DNA from: Pseudomonas sp. UMAB-08
GTDB lineage: Bacteria > Pseudomonadota > Gammaproteobacteria > Pseudomonadales > Pseudomonadaceae
Direction of reading: 5' to 3'
DNA: 64,000 nt
Assembly: GCF_900095225.1 (NCBI RefSeq)
Contig: NZ_LT607417.1
Span: forward strand, 169,540-233,539
Position 1 is the stretch's first letter. The number at the start of each line of letters is the position of its first letter. The notes beneath the pieces were generated by a model. The model saw only the letters and a list, made by a program, of their open reading frames with translations, was not told the origin of the DNA and made no database searches. This document shows, in pieces, positions 56,081-64,000 of this stretch. A program made the translations under genes and the position numbers.

Positions 56081-57013
56081 TCAGCCACGCTTCTTATACA
56101 GCTTCGGCTCGCCCGCTGGTCGGCTTTTAAAGCGTCGATGCGCCCATAAGTACTGAGACGGACACTCGATGATGGCGCGTTCGACCCACTGATTGATCCG
56201 CAGACAATCCGCCTCGTCGCTTTCGCCGGGGAAATCGCTCAGCGGTGGATGAATTACCAGTCGATAACCACTGCCGTCGGCAAGGCGTTGCTGGGTAAAC
56301 GGCACCACTTGAGCACGACCCAGCTTAGCGAACTTGCTGGTGGCGGTCACGGTCGCCGCCTGAATCCCGAACAGCGGCACGAACACGCTCTGCTTGGCGC
56401 CATAATCCTGATCAGGCGCGTACCAGATGGCCCGGCCAGCGCGCAGCAGCTTGAGCATGCCACGCACGTCTTCACGCTCGATGGCGAGGGAATCCAGATT
56501 ATGGCGTTCACGGCCGCGACGCTGAATGAAGTCGAACAGCGGGTTTTTGTGCTCGCGGTACATGCCATCAATGGTGTGCTGCTGGCCGAGCAAGGCCGCG
56601 CCGATTTCCAGCGTGGTGAAGTGCAGCGCCATGAGAATCACACCCTGCCCCTCCAACTGCGCCTGTTTGAGGTGCTGCAGGCCTTCGATATGGGCCAGTT
56701 TGGCCAATCGCTGGCGCGACCACCACCAACTCATGGCCATCTCGAAAAAAGCGATCCCGGTGGAAGCGAAATTTTCCTTGAGCAGCTGTTTGCGCTCGGC
56801 TTTCGACAAATGAGGGAAGCACAATTCCAGATTGCGCGCCGCAATACGCCGACGGTCACCGGCAAAACGATACATCACCGCACCCAGCGTCCGACCAACG
56901 GCTATGAGTGTGCGAAACGGCAACTGAACGATCAGCCAGAGCAGCCCCAGCCCCAGCCATAGCGGCCAGAAACGTGGTAGAAGAAAACAAGCTCGAAAAC
57001 GCGGGCGATCCAT
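56081..57013 (-). CDS. Lipid A lauroyl/myristoyl acyltransferase (LpxL/HtrB family)
   Basis: 310 residues from the ATG at 57013 (GGAAG upstream); the open frame continues upstream but runs antisense to minC. An N-terminal membrane helix at about 15-35 anchors it to the inner membrane. The catalytic HX4D/E region appears as HFTTLE, and YREHKNPLFD and WYAPDQDYG are typical of LpxL/LpxM. It adds a secondary acyl chain to lipid A. Which chain and position cannot be decided from sequence. Confidence 0.93.
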   Translation of the reverse strand: MDRPRFRACFLLPRFWPLWLGLGLLWLIVQLPFRTLIAVGRTLGAVMYRFAGDRRRIAARNLELCFPHLSKAERKQLLKENFASTGIAFFEMAMSWWWSRQRLAKLAHIEGLQHLKQAQLEGQGVILMALHFTTLEIGAALLGQQHTIDGMYREHKNPLFDFIQRRGRERHNLDSLAIEREDVRGMLKLLRAGRAIWYAPDQDYGAKQSVFVPLFGIQAATVTATSKFAKLGRAQVVPFTQQRLADGSGYRLVIHPPLSDFPGESDEADCLRINQWVERAIIECPSQYLWAHRRFKSRPAGEPKLYKKRG

Positions 57014-57146
57014 TACAGCTTCCGTAAAGATAAGGGCCGCGCATTCTACATCGGTTCGGCGACATCGGTTCGGCTTGGCTTGCGACAAGCGAGCGTTCTC
57101 GTTATAAGTCTCGGCACTTTTAGCGACAAGCTGCTTTGTGCCGACC

Positions 57147-57887
57147 ATGAGCCAAATCGAATTGCAAGACCAGGATCCTGTGTTCCAGCTGAAGGGCAGC
57201 ATGCTTGCCATTACCGTGCTTGAGCTGGCCCGAAACAATCTTGAAAGCCTTGATCGCCAGTTGGCGGCCAAGGTTGCCCTGGCACCGAACTTCTTCAGCA
57301 ACACCCCGCTGGTGCTGGCCCTGGACAAACTGCCCGCGGGTGAAGGCGCGGTCGATCTGCCTGCGTTGATGCGTGTGTGCCGGCAACACGGCCTGCGCAC
57401 CCTGGCGATTCGTGCCAACCGCATCGAAGACATCGCTGCCGCCATCGCTATTGACCTGCCCGTCCTGCCCCCTTCGGGTGCGCGGGAGCGTCCGCTGGAA
57501 CCGGTCGAAGGCGAAGCCGCGAAGAAAAAAGCGGAAAAGCCACCTGAGCCGACCCTTAAACCGACCAAAATCATCACCTCTCCCGTGCGTGGCGGTCAGC
57601 AGATTTATGCCCAGGGTTGCGACCTGGTAGTCATCGCCCCGGTCAGTCCCGGTGCGGAACTTCTGGCCGATGGCAACATCCATGTATATGGCCCTATGCG
57701 CGGAAGAGCATTGGCCGGGATCAAAGGTGATACCAAGGCACGGATTTTTTGCCAGCAGTTGGGCGCCGAACTGGTCTCGATCGCCGGGCAATACAAGGTT
57801 TCCGAAGACCTGCGCAGAGATCCGCTGTGGGGGGCCGGGGTACAGGTCAGCCTGTCCGGTGAAGTGTTGAACATCACCCGTCTTTAA
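57147..57887 (+). CDS. minC: Septum-site determining protein MinC
   Basis: 246 residues from the ATG at 57147 ([11 protein letters not shown]); a GTG at 57138 is an alternative. The N-terminal FtsZ-inhibiting domain (about 1-105) joins through a Lys/Pro/Glu linker to the C-terminal beta-helix that binds MinD ([19 protein letters not shown]-like stretch, [13 protein letters not shown]). It blocks FtsZ assembly away from mid-cell. First of minC-minD-minE; a 201-bp gap separates it from minD. Confidence 0.95.
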   Translation: MSQIELQDQDPVFQLKGSMLAITVLELARNNLESLDRQLAAKVALAPNFFSNTPLVLALDKLPAGEGAVDLPALMRVCRQHGLRTLAIRANRIEDIAAAIAIDLPVLPPSGARERPLEPVEGEAAKKKAEKPPEPTLKPTKIITSPVRGGQQIYAQGCDLVVIAPVSPGAELLADGNIHVYGPMRGRALAGIKGDTKARIFCQQLGAELVSIAGQYKVSEDLRRDPLWGAGVQVSLSGEVLNITRL

Positions 57888-58088
57888 CGGATACTGCCGC
57901 CATTTTAAAGCATCCCTGATTCGTCGCGAAAACGTAGCAAAAGAAGTCGGAAGTCGGAAAAGCCAAGGTTTCCCAACGGTTAAACCTCTGATTCAGGGGT
58001 TCTCGATTTCCAGCATTGCTCGACTGTTGTCGTTTCAAGGGATGCCCTTCAGGGACTAACCGTCCTTTTCCTCTAGGGGTGAAACACC

Positions 58089-58904
58089 TTGGCCAAGATT
58101 CTCGTGGTTACATCCGGCAAGGGTGGTGTGGGTAAGACCACCACCAGCGCCGCTATCGGTACCGGTCTCGCTTTGCGCGGCCACAGAACAGTGATCGTCG
58201 ACTTCGACGTCGGCTTGCGTAATCTTGACTTGATCATGGGCTGCGAACGCCGCGTGGTTTACGACTTCGTCAACGTCGTGAACGGTGAAGCAACCCTCAC
58301 CCAGGCACTGATCAAAGACAAACGCCTGGAAAATCTTTACGTGCTGGCCGCAAGCCAGACCCGTGATAAAGACGCCCTGACTCAGGACGGCGTTGAAAAG
58401 ATTTTGATGGAACTCAAGGAAACCTTCGAATACGTGGTCTGCGATTCCCCTGCGGGCATCGAGAAAGGCGCGCATCTGGCGATGTATTTCGCCGACGAAG
58501 CGATCGTTGTGACCAACCCGGAAGTGTCTTCGGTACGTGACTCGGACCGCATGCTCGGCTTGCTGGCGAGCAAGTCCCGTCGTGCCGAGAAGGGTGAAGA
58601 CCCGATCAAGGAACACCTGCTGCTGACCCGCTACAACCCAGAGCGTGTCACCAAGGGCGAAATGCTTGGCGTCGAAGACGTCGAAGAGATTCTTGCGATC
58701 CGTCTGCTGGGCGTGATTCCTGAGTCGCAGGCAGTCTTGAAAGCCTCTAACCAGGGTATCCCGGTCATCCTTGATGACCAGAGCGACGCCGGTCAGGCGT
58801 ACAGCGATGCCGTGGATCGCTTGCTGGGCAAGGAAGTTGCACACCGTTTCATCGATGTGCAGAAAAAGGGATGGTTTCAGCGAGTCTTTGGAGGCCGTGA
58901 ATGA
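58089..58904 (+). CDS. minD: Septum-site determining ATPase MinD
   Basis: 271 residues from a TTG at 58089 (AGGGGTG upstream). The deviant Walker [10 protein letters not shown] (residues 11-19) and the C-terminal amphipathic targeting helix (residues about 255-271, [16 protein letters not shown]) are intact. It recruits MinC to the membrane and oscillates with MinE. Overlaps minE by ATGA. Confidence 0.97.
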   Translation: MAKILVVTSGKGGVGKTTTSAAIGTGLALRGHRTVIVDFDVGLRNLDLIMGCERRVVYDFVNVVNGEATLTQALIKDKRLENLYVLAASQTRDKDALTQDGVEKILMELKETFEYVVCDSPAGIEKGAHLAMYFADEAIVVTNPEVSSVRDSDRMLGLLASKSRRAEKGEDPIKEHLLLTRYNPERVTKGEMLGVEDVEEILAIRLLGVIPESQAVLKASNQGIPVILDDQSDAGQAYSDAVDRLLGKEVAHRFIDVQKKGWFQRVFGGRE

Positions 58905-59155
58905 ATATTTTTGACTTCTTTCGTGACCGTAAGAAGGAAAGTACAGCTTCGGTAGCGAAAGAGCGTCTACAGATCATCGTGGCGCACGAACGCGGCCAAC
59001 GCAGCACCCCGGATTACCTGCCGGCTTTGCAAAAAGAGCTGGTTGAAGTCATCCGTAAATACGTCAACATCGAGTCTGAACAAGTGCATGTCGCTCTGGA
59101 AAACCAGGGCAGCTGCTCGATCCTCGAACTCAATATCACCCTGCCAGATCGTTGA
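58901..59155 (+). CDS. minE: Cell division topological specificity factor MinE
   Basis: 84 residues. The N-terminal membrane and MinD-contact part ([12 protein letters not shown], then [15 protein letters not shown]) precedes the dimerisation domain. It stimulates MinD ATPase and sets the pole-to-pole oscillation. Coupled to minD. Confidence 0.97.
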   Translation: MNIFDFFRDRKKESTASVAKERLQIIVAHERGQRSTPDYLPALQKELVEVIRKYVNIESEQVHVALENQGSCSILELNITLPDR

Positions 59156-59170
59156 TCCGGCGGGTGCCTG

Positions 59171-59216
59171 CGGCGGTATTTCGGACCTTTTGAACAGAAG
59201 GGTCTGAATACCGCCG
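59171..59216 (+). terminator. Long hairpin between minE and rluA
   Basis: CGGCGGTATT pairs perfectly with AATACCGCCG at the other end, extended inward by TC-GGACC / GGGTC-TGA. There is no clear T-run, so it may be a terminator, an mRNA-stability element or a leader structure for rluA. Confidence 0.5.
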
Positions 59217-59249
59217 TTGGCGTTTCCAGCGTTTCGAGGCCCGTTGCAC

Positions 59250-59885
59250 ATGCCGTTGTCGAACATCCGCATCATTCATCAGGACGCTGGCGTTCTGGTG
59301 GTCGATAAACCGACCCTGCTGCTTTCCGTTCCCGGCCGTGCCGAGGACAACAAGGATTGCCTGATTACCCGCCTGCAGGAAAACGGTTACCCCGAGGCCC
59401 GCATTGTCCATCGCCTGGACTGGGAAACCTCCGGCATCATCCTGCTTGCCCGCGACGCAGACACACACCGCGAGCTGTCACGGCAGTTTCACGACCGTGA
59501 AACTGAAAAAGCCTACACCGCCCTGTGCTGGGGCCAGCCGGAACTGGACAGTGGCAGCATCGATTTGCCTCTGCGCTATGACCCGCCTACCAAACCCCGG
59601 CACGTGGTCGATCACGAATTCGGCAAGCACGCACTGACATTCTGGAAAGTGCTGGAGCGCTGCGGTGATTACTCCCGTGTCGAGTTGACGCCGATTACCG
59701 GTCGCTCACACCAACTGCGCGTTCACATGCTGTCCATCGGCCATCCGCTGTTGGGCGACGGGCTGTATGCACACCCGCAAGCGCTGGCTGCTTACCCACG
59801 CCTGTGTCTGCACGCCAGCATGCTCAGCTTCACTCACCCACAAACGGGTGAGCGGATGCGCTTCGAGTGCCCTGCGCCGTTTTGA
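59250..59885 (+). CDS. rluA: Pseudouridine synthase RluA
   Basis: Modifies 23S rRNA U746 and tRNA U32 in E. coli. 211 residues from the ATG at 59250 with CGAGG upstream. The catalytic aspartate is in HRLDWETSG, and the late LTPITGRSHQLRVHM is typical of the family. No S4 domain, as for RluA. Confidence 0.92.
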   Translation: MPLSNIRIIHQDAGVLVVDKPTLLLSVPGRAEDNKDCLITRLQENGYPEARIVHRLDWETSGIILLARDADTHRELSRQFHDRETEKAYTALCWGQPELDSGSIDLPLRYDPPTKPRHVVDHEFGKHALTFWKVLERCGDYSRVELTPITGRSHQLRVHMLSIGHPLLGDGLYAHPQALAAYPRLCLHASMLSFTHPQTGERMRFECPAPF

Positions 59886-59985
59886 TTGCACGCAATCCGG
59901 ACTGGACGCACATGCAAATCCCCACAAGGTCGGCGCCAGTCACAAGATACGGTAAACTCGCGCCACTGCTGTCTGGAGTAACCTA

Positions 59986-61275
59986 ATGCGCGAAGAGTTG
60001 AACCAAGGCCTGATCGATTTCCTCAAGGCCTCCCCCACCCCCTTTCATGCCACCGCCAGCCTTGTTCAACGCCTGGAAGCGGCGGGTTATCTACGTTTGG
60101 ATGAACGCGAAACATGGGCCACCGAGGCTGGCGGGCGCTATTACGTTACCCGCAATGATTCGTCGATTGTCGCCTTCAAGCTGGGCCGCCTATCGCCCTT
60201 GAACGGCGGCATCCGCCTGGTCGGTGCCCATACCGATAGCCCGTGCCTGCGGGTCAAGCCGCAGCCCGAGCTACAACGCCAGGGTTTCTGGCAGCTGGGT
60301 GTCGAGGTCTACGGCGGGGCACTGCTAGCGCCGTGGTTCGACCGTGATTTATCGTTGGCCGGGCGCGTGACCTTCCGCCGTGATGGCAAGGTTGAAAGCC
60401 AGCTGATCGATTTCAAACTGCCCATCGCCGTGATCCCGAATCTGGCGATCCACTTGAACCGCACGGCCAATGAAGGCTGGGCGATCAACGCCCAGAACGA
60501 GTTACCGCCCATTCTGGCGCAGGTGGCAGGCGATGAGCGTGTAGATTTCCGCGCCCTGCTGACCGATCAATTGGCCCGCGAACACGGCTTGAATGCTGAT
60601 GTGGTGCTCGACTACGAGCTGAGCTTTTACGACACTCAAAGTGCTGCGATCGTCGGCCTGCACGGTGATTTCATCGCCGGCGCACGCCTGGATAACCTGC
60701 TGTCGTGCTTTGCCGGCGTACAAGCCCTGCTCACCGCCGAAACCGACGAAACCTGCCTGCTGATCTGCACTGATCACGAAGAAGTTGGCTCCAGCTCCGC
60801 GTGTGGTGCAGACGGTCCGATGCTGGAACAAATTCTTCAACGCCTGCTGCCTGAAGGCGATGACTATGTGCGCACCATTCAAAAATCGTTGTTGATCTCG
60901 GCCGACAACGCCCACGGCGTCCACCCGAACTACGCTGACAAGCACGACGCCAATCACGGTCCGAAACTCAACGCCGGCCCGGTGATCAAGGTCAACAGTA
61001 ACCAGCGCTACGCGACCAACAGCGAAACCGCCGGTTTCTTCCGCCATCTGTGCATGGCCGAAGAAGTCCCGGTACAAAGTTTTGTGGTACGCAGCGACAT
61101 GGCCTGTGGCTCGACCACCGGCCCGATCACAGCCAGCCACCTGGGTGTGCGCACCGTCGATATCGGCCTGCCTACCTTCGCCATGCACTCGATCCGCGAG
61201 CTGGCAGGCAGCCAGGATCTGGCGCATTTGGTGAAAGTGCTTACCGCGTTCTACGCCAGCCACGAACTGCCTTGA
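59986..61275 (+). CDS. apeB: M18 family aminopeptidase
   Basis: 429 residues, cytosolic zinc aminopeptidase preferring acidic N-terminal residues in the family. Metal ligands are in [12 protein letters not shown], the [11 protein letters not shown] pair of Glu and the late [16 protein letters not shown] with GGAGT upstream. It follows rluA as in other pseudomonads. A terminator-like hairpin follows. Confidence 0.93.
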   Translation: MREELNQGLIDFLKASPTPFHATASLVQRLEAAGYLRLDERETWATEAGGRYYVTRNDSSIVAFKLGRLSPLNGGIRLVGAHTDSPCLRVKPQPELQRQGFWQLGVEVYGGALLAPWFDRDLSLAGRVTFRRDGKVESQLIDFKLPIAVIPNLAIHLNRTANEGWAINAQNELPPILAQVAGDERVDFRALLTDQLAREHGLNADVVLDYELSFYDTQSAAIVGLHGDFIAGARLDNLLSCFAGVQALLTAETDETCLLICTDHEEVGSSSACGADGPMLEQILQRLLPEGDDYVRTIQKSLLISADNAHGVHPNYADKHDANHGPKLNAGPVIKVNSNQRYATNSETAGFFRHLCMAEEVPVQSFVVRSDMACGSTTGPITASHLGVRTVDIGLPTFAMHSIRELAGSQDLAHLVKVLTAFYASHELP

Positions 61276-61283
61276 TCCGGCAA

Positions 61284-61315
61284 ATCGTCTTCGCGGGCTG
61301 GCCTGCGAAGACGAT
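61284..61315 (+). terminator. Hairpin after apeB (terminator or REP-like)
   Basis: ATCGTCTTCGC pairs perfectly with GCGAAGACGAT across a 10-nt loop, 8 bp after the apeB stop. It resembles both a terminator stem and the REP family, and no long T-run follows. Confidence 0.55.
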
Positions 61316-61379
61316 CACTTGGTCCGTCTGCAAAAACCCACCTAGACTGAGACTATCGAACCAGACAGGTGCAGTGCTC

Positions 61380-61544
61380 ATGGATCCGTTCCACTCGATG
61401 CTAATACCGATAGTCGCCGGCATGCTCATGCTGTGTGTGGGCTTCTCTTATCAGGAGCGCGGTGTCGGTGTGCTCTTGCTGTGGCTGGGCATGGTCTGCA
61501 TCCTCGGGACGGTGGTTTACAAACTCCTCGACAAACTGGTGTAA
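61380..61544 (+). CDS. 54-residue membrane protein of unknown function
   Basis: MDPFHSMLIPIVAG... with two hydrophobic stretches (about 7-21 and 30-46) and a charged turn (YQERG), so a helical hairpin in the inner membrane. No family recognised. An upstream in-frame extension belongs to the apeB shadow. No strong ribosome site. Confidence 0.6.
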   Translation: MDPFHSMLIPIVAGMLMLCVGFSYQERGVGVLLLWLGMVCILGTVVYKLLDKLV

Positions 61545-61681
61545 GCCGCGAGGCGTGTGGCGTGCATAGCCACAAGCCGTCTATACAATGCGCTCGCCAA
61601 GCCTAAGCGTCACTCGTACACTCGCCAGTCATTGCCTGATGACACCGGGCGTTTTTGTGTTGATTTGAGGTTCACCGCCCA

Positions 61682-63865
61682 GTGCCTGTTTTTGTCCGCC
61701 TGTTCGCTCTCCCGCGCCTGTTTCTGATCTGTCTGCTGGCCTTGATACCCATTGGTGCGGCTCAAGCCCTAAGCCTGCCCGGGGCGCTGGGTGGCTCGCA
61801 GAAAGGCCAGCCGCAAGCTCAGGAACCTCTTAGACAATCGCTCGATGAAGTGATCAAGACGCTGGAAAACGATCAACAGCGCACCAAACTCCTCGACGAC
61901 CTGAAAAAACTCCGCGACACCACCAAAAAAGCTCAACCAACCGCCGAAGAAGGCGTGCTTGGGCTAATCGGAAGCACCCTGTCCGGTTTCGAGAAGCAGT
62001 TCAGCGGTGATGACAGCCCGATTCAACGGTGGTCCGACGAGCTGAGCCTGGCGCAGGAAGAGCTGCGGGGGCTGATGCTGCCCGCCAATCAGTGGCTGCC
62101 GGTCATCTTCGGTTTCGCCTTGGTCATACTGCTCTGGAGCCTGCTGGCTGCCGCGCTGATCTGGCTCAGCCATCGGGTGCGCCTGCGCTTTGGTCTGCCT
62201 GAAGAGCTGCCACAACACCCTCGCACCTGGGACATGCTGCGCTTTGCCCTGCGCAAACTGGGGCCGTGGCTGGTGGCTCTGGTGATCACGGTGTACTTGA
62301 GCTATTCCCTGCCCTCTTCGCTGGGCAAGGATTTGGCCATGGTGCTGGCATATGCCTTGGTAGTCGGCACGCTGTTCTCGGCCATTTGCGTAATTGCCTT
62401 TTCCGTTGTCGACGGCCCTCATCGCCGCCGAGCCCTGTATATTCTGCGTCATCAGGCGTTTCGCCCGCTGTGGCTGATCGGCAGTTTTGCCGCCTTCGGC
62501 CAAGCGTTGAGCGACCCGCGCCTGATCGCCAGTCTGGGCGAGCACCTGGCACACACCGCCGCAACCCTGGCCAACGTGCTGGCTGCGATCTCCACGGGGC
62601 TGTTCATCCTGCGATTCCGCCGCCCCATCGGCCACTTGATCCGCAACCAGCCGCTGTCCCGTCGCCTGACCCGTCGCGCCTTGAGCGACAGCCTCTATAT
62701 CCTGGGTTCGTTCTGGTATGTACCGGCATTGATGCTGGTGGCGGTGTCACTGTTCGCCACGTTCTTCTCTGCTGGCGATACCAGTACTGCGCTGCGTCAG
62801 GCCTTGATCTGCGCGGTATTGCTGGTGCTGTGCATGGTCATCAATGGCCTGGTGCGCCGTCATGCGCAACGGCCGTACCATGGGCAAAAACGTCACGCGC
62901 TGTATTCGGACAGACTGAGAAACTTCTTCTATACCCTGGCGCATCTGCTGGTCTGGTTGCTGTTCATCGAGCTCGGCCTTCGCGTGTGGGGCTTGTCGCT
63001 GATTCGTTTCGCCGAGGGTGACGGCCACGAAGTCAGCGTCAAGCTGTTCAGCCTGGGCGCGACATTGCTGTTCGCCTGGCTGGTATGGATCCTCAGTGAC
63101 ACCGCCGTGCATCATGCCTTGACCCGGTCACGCAAAGGCCTGGCCAATGCCAGGGCGCAAACCATGATGCCGCTGATCCGCAATGTCCTGTTCGTGGCGA
63201 TTTTCATCATCGCCCTGATCGTCGCACTGGCGAACATGGGCATGAACGTGACTCCTCTGCTGGCCGGTGCCGGGGTTATCGGCCTGGCCATCGGTTTCGG
63301 CGCGCAGTCATTGGTGGCGGATCTGATCACCGGCCTGTTCATCATCATCGAGGACTCATTGGCCATCGACGACTACGTGGATGTCGGCGGGCATTTGGGT
63401 ACGGTCGAGGGTTTGACCATCCGCACGGTGCGCTTGAGGGACATCGATGGCATCGTCCACACCATTCCGTTCAGCGAGATCAAAAGCATCCAGAACTACT
63501 CGCGGGAATTCGGCTATGCGATTTTCCGGATTGCGATTCCGTTCAGCATGAACATCGACGACGCGATCAAACTGGTTCGTGAGGTCGGGCATAAAATGCA
63601 CAGCGACCCGTTGGAGCGGCGCAACATATGGTCGCCGCTGGAGATTCAGGGGGTCGAAAGTTTCGAATCCGGCAGCGCAGTCCTGCGGGCGCGCTTCAAG
63701 ACTGCGCCGATCAAACAGTGGGAAGTCTCGCGCGCCTTCAACTTGTCGCTTAAACGCCATCTGGATGAAGCCGGACTCGATTTGGCAACCCCACGCTTAA
63801 GCGTGCAGGTGAGCACCGGCGGCGGTAGCGTGATTGGCGTTGGAGCGGTCAAGGAAAGGCAATGA
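61682..63865 (+). CDS. Large MscS-family mechanosensitive channel (YbiO/MscM-like)
   Basis: 727 residues from a GTG at 61682. A signal peptide ends near GAAQA (about residue 29), then a charged periplasmic region (about 45-125), about 10 helices, and the MscS pore domain. The pore-lining segment is GAGVIGLAIGFGAQS, followed by the beta domain (IDDYVDVGGHLG...VEGLTIRTVRLRDIDG) and a C-terminal alpha/beta cage. Protects against osmotic downshock. The size and N-terminal periplasmic part fit the YbiO/MscM group rather than the 286-aa MscS. Confidence 0.92.
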   Translation: MPVFVRLFALPRLFLICLLALIPIGAAQALSLPGALGGSQKGQPQAQEPLRQSLDEVIKTLENDQQRTKLLDDLKKLRDTTKKAQPTAEEGVLGLIGSTLSGFEKQFSGDDSPIQRWSDELSLAQEELRGLMLPANQWLPVIFGFALVILLWSLLAAALIWLSHRVRLRFGLPEELPQHPRTWDMLRFALRKLGPWLVALVITVYLSYSLPSSLGKDLAMVLAYALVVGTLFSAICVIAFSVVDGPHRRRALYILRHQAFRPLWLIGSFAAFGQALSDPRLIASLGEHLAHTAATLANVLAAISTGLFILRFRRPIGHLIRNQPLSRRLTRRALSDSLYILGSFWYVPALMLVAVSLFATFFSAGDTSTALRQALICAVLLVLCMVINGLVRRHAQRPYHGQKRHALYSDRLRNFFYTLAHLLVWLLFIELGLRVWGLSLIRFAEGDGHEVSVKLFSLGATLLFAWLVWILSDTAVHHALTRSRKGLANARAQTMMPLIRNVLFVAIFIIALIVALANMGMNVTPLLAGAGVIGLAIGFGAQSLVADLITGLFIIIEDSLAIDDYVDVGGHLGTVEGLTIRTVRLRDIDGIVHTIPFSEIKSIQNYSREFGYAIFRIAIPFSMNIDDAIKLVREVGHKMHSDPLERRNIWSPLEIQGVESFESGSAVLRARFKTAPIKQWEVSRAFNLSLKRHLDEAGLDLATPRLSVQVSTGGGSVIGVGAVKERQ

Positions 63866-63901
63866 TCGCTACCAGGCAAGGCGTGACGACATAATCGCGC
63901 C

Positions 63902-64000
63902 CTACCCCGGCACCACCGCGCTCACATGAATCGCATCATGGCGCCAATACTCAAGGTCGCAGTCGATCAAACGGCCTTGCTGATCATAGTTGACCCGGGC
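63902..64000 (-). CDS. C-terminus of a probable GntR-family (UTRA) regulator (cut by window edge)
   Basis: The last 32 codons on the minus strand read VNYDQQGRLIDCDLEYWRHD then AIHVSAVVPG. The segment LIDCDLEYWRHDAI resembles the end of UTRA ligand domains of HutC/PhnF-type GntR regulators. The remainder lies beyond position 64000. Confidence 0.65.
   Translation of the reverse strand, partial: ARVNYDQQGRLIDCDLEYWRHDAIHVSAVVPG

Noticed and set aside
57014-57577. N-terminal extension of the LpxL-type acyltransferase frame
   Set aside because: It runs antisense through minC and lacks acyltransferase sequence; the ATG at 57013 has a good ribosome site and the normal N-terminal helix.

Overview
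The window is chromosomal DNA from a Pseudomonas, most likely of the P. fluorescens group. The evidence is its high GC content, the gene order tig / tRNA-Arg-His-Leu / folD / cysS-glnS / ppiB-lpxH, the block patatin / lauroyltransferase / minCDE / rluA / apeB, a 180-kDa NAD-glutamate dehydrogenase beside a moxR-bat operon, and REP-type intergenic repeats. Every gene was called by reading its translation. No database search was possible, so family names come from recognised motifs.

Layout. 1-2370: 5' part of tig, a three-tRNA operon, folD. 2373-6835: glnS-cysS (leftward), and ppiB-lpxH (rightward, stop/start overlap). 6836-12100: REP repeats and a leftward marR / outer-membrane factor / emrA / emrB efflux operon whose promoter carries two identical 12-bp palindromes. 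12203-25617: an accessory catabolic island. It holds a TauABC-like ABC importer, an aldehyde dehydrogenase / class III aminotransferase / GMC oxidoreductase operon, a divergent LysR regulator, an HpaB-type monooxygenase / RidA / DUF1028 / M20 hydrolase operon, and a divergent flavin reductase. 25614-30861: miaE, a universal stress protein with an ANR-type box, a DUF1289 protein, and acnB with a MITE-like insert in its leader. 30997-37904: gdhB, a short PhnA-domain protein, a hypothetical gene and an amidohydrolase. 38125-44975: six-gene moxR/DUF58/DUF4381/BatA/BatB-TPR/BatD operon. 45069-49966: sbcD-sbcC. 50085-51245: cyclophilin and GST. 51231-52422: a zinc-ribbon repeat protein split by a frameshift at a G8 tract, next to a possible IS3-type remnant. 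52737-57013: an Aer-like receptor, a patatin and an LpxL/HtrB-type acyltransferase. 57147-63865: minCDE, rluA, apeB, a 54-aa membrane protein and a large MscS channel. 63902-64000: 3' end of a probable GntR/UTRA regulator.

The best candidate for an undescribed system is the 12.2-25.6 kb island. Import, transamination or alcohol oxidation to an aldehyde, oxidation to an acid, two-component flavin monooxygenation, imine/enamine clearance and amide hydrolysis together read as a complete pathway for a nitrogen-containing, probably cyclic compound. Two of its operons share a 50-bp ungapped upstream element (39/50 identical), and a perfect CTTTAG-TCG-CTAAAG palindrome lies between the aldehyde dehydrogenase and the LysR gene. 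The second most interesting locus is the six-repeat zinc-ribbon protein, whose frame would be restored by loss of one G from the G8 tract, as in phase-variable genes.
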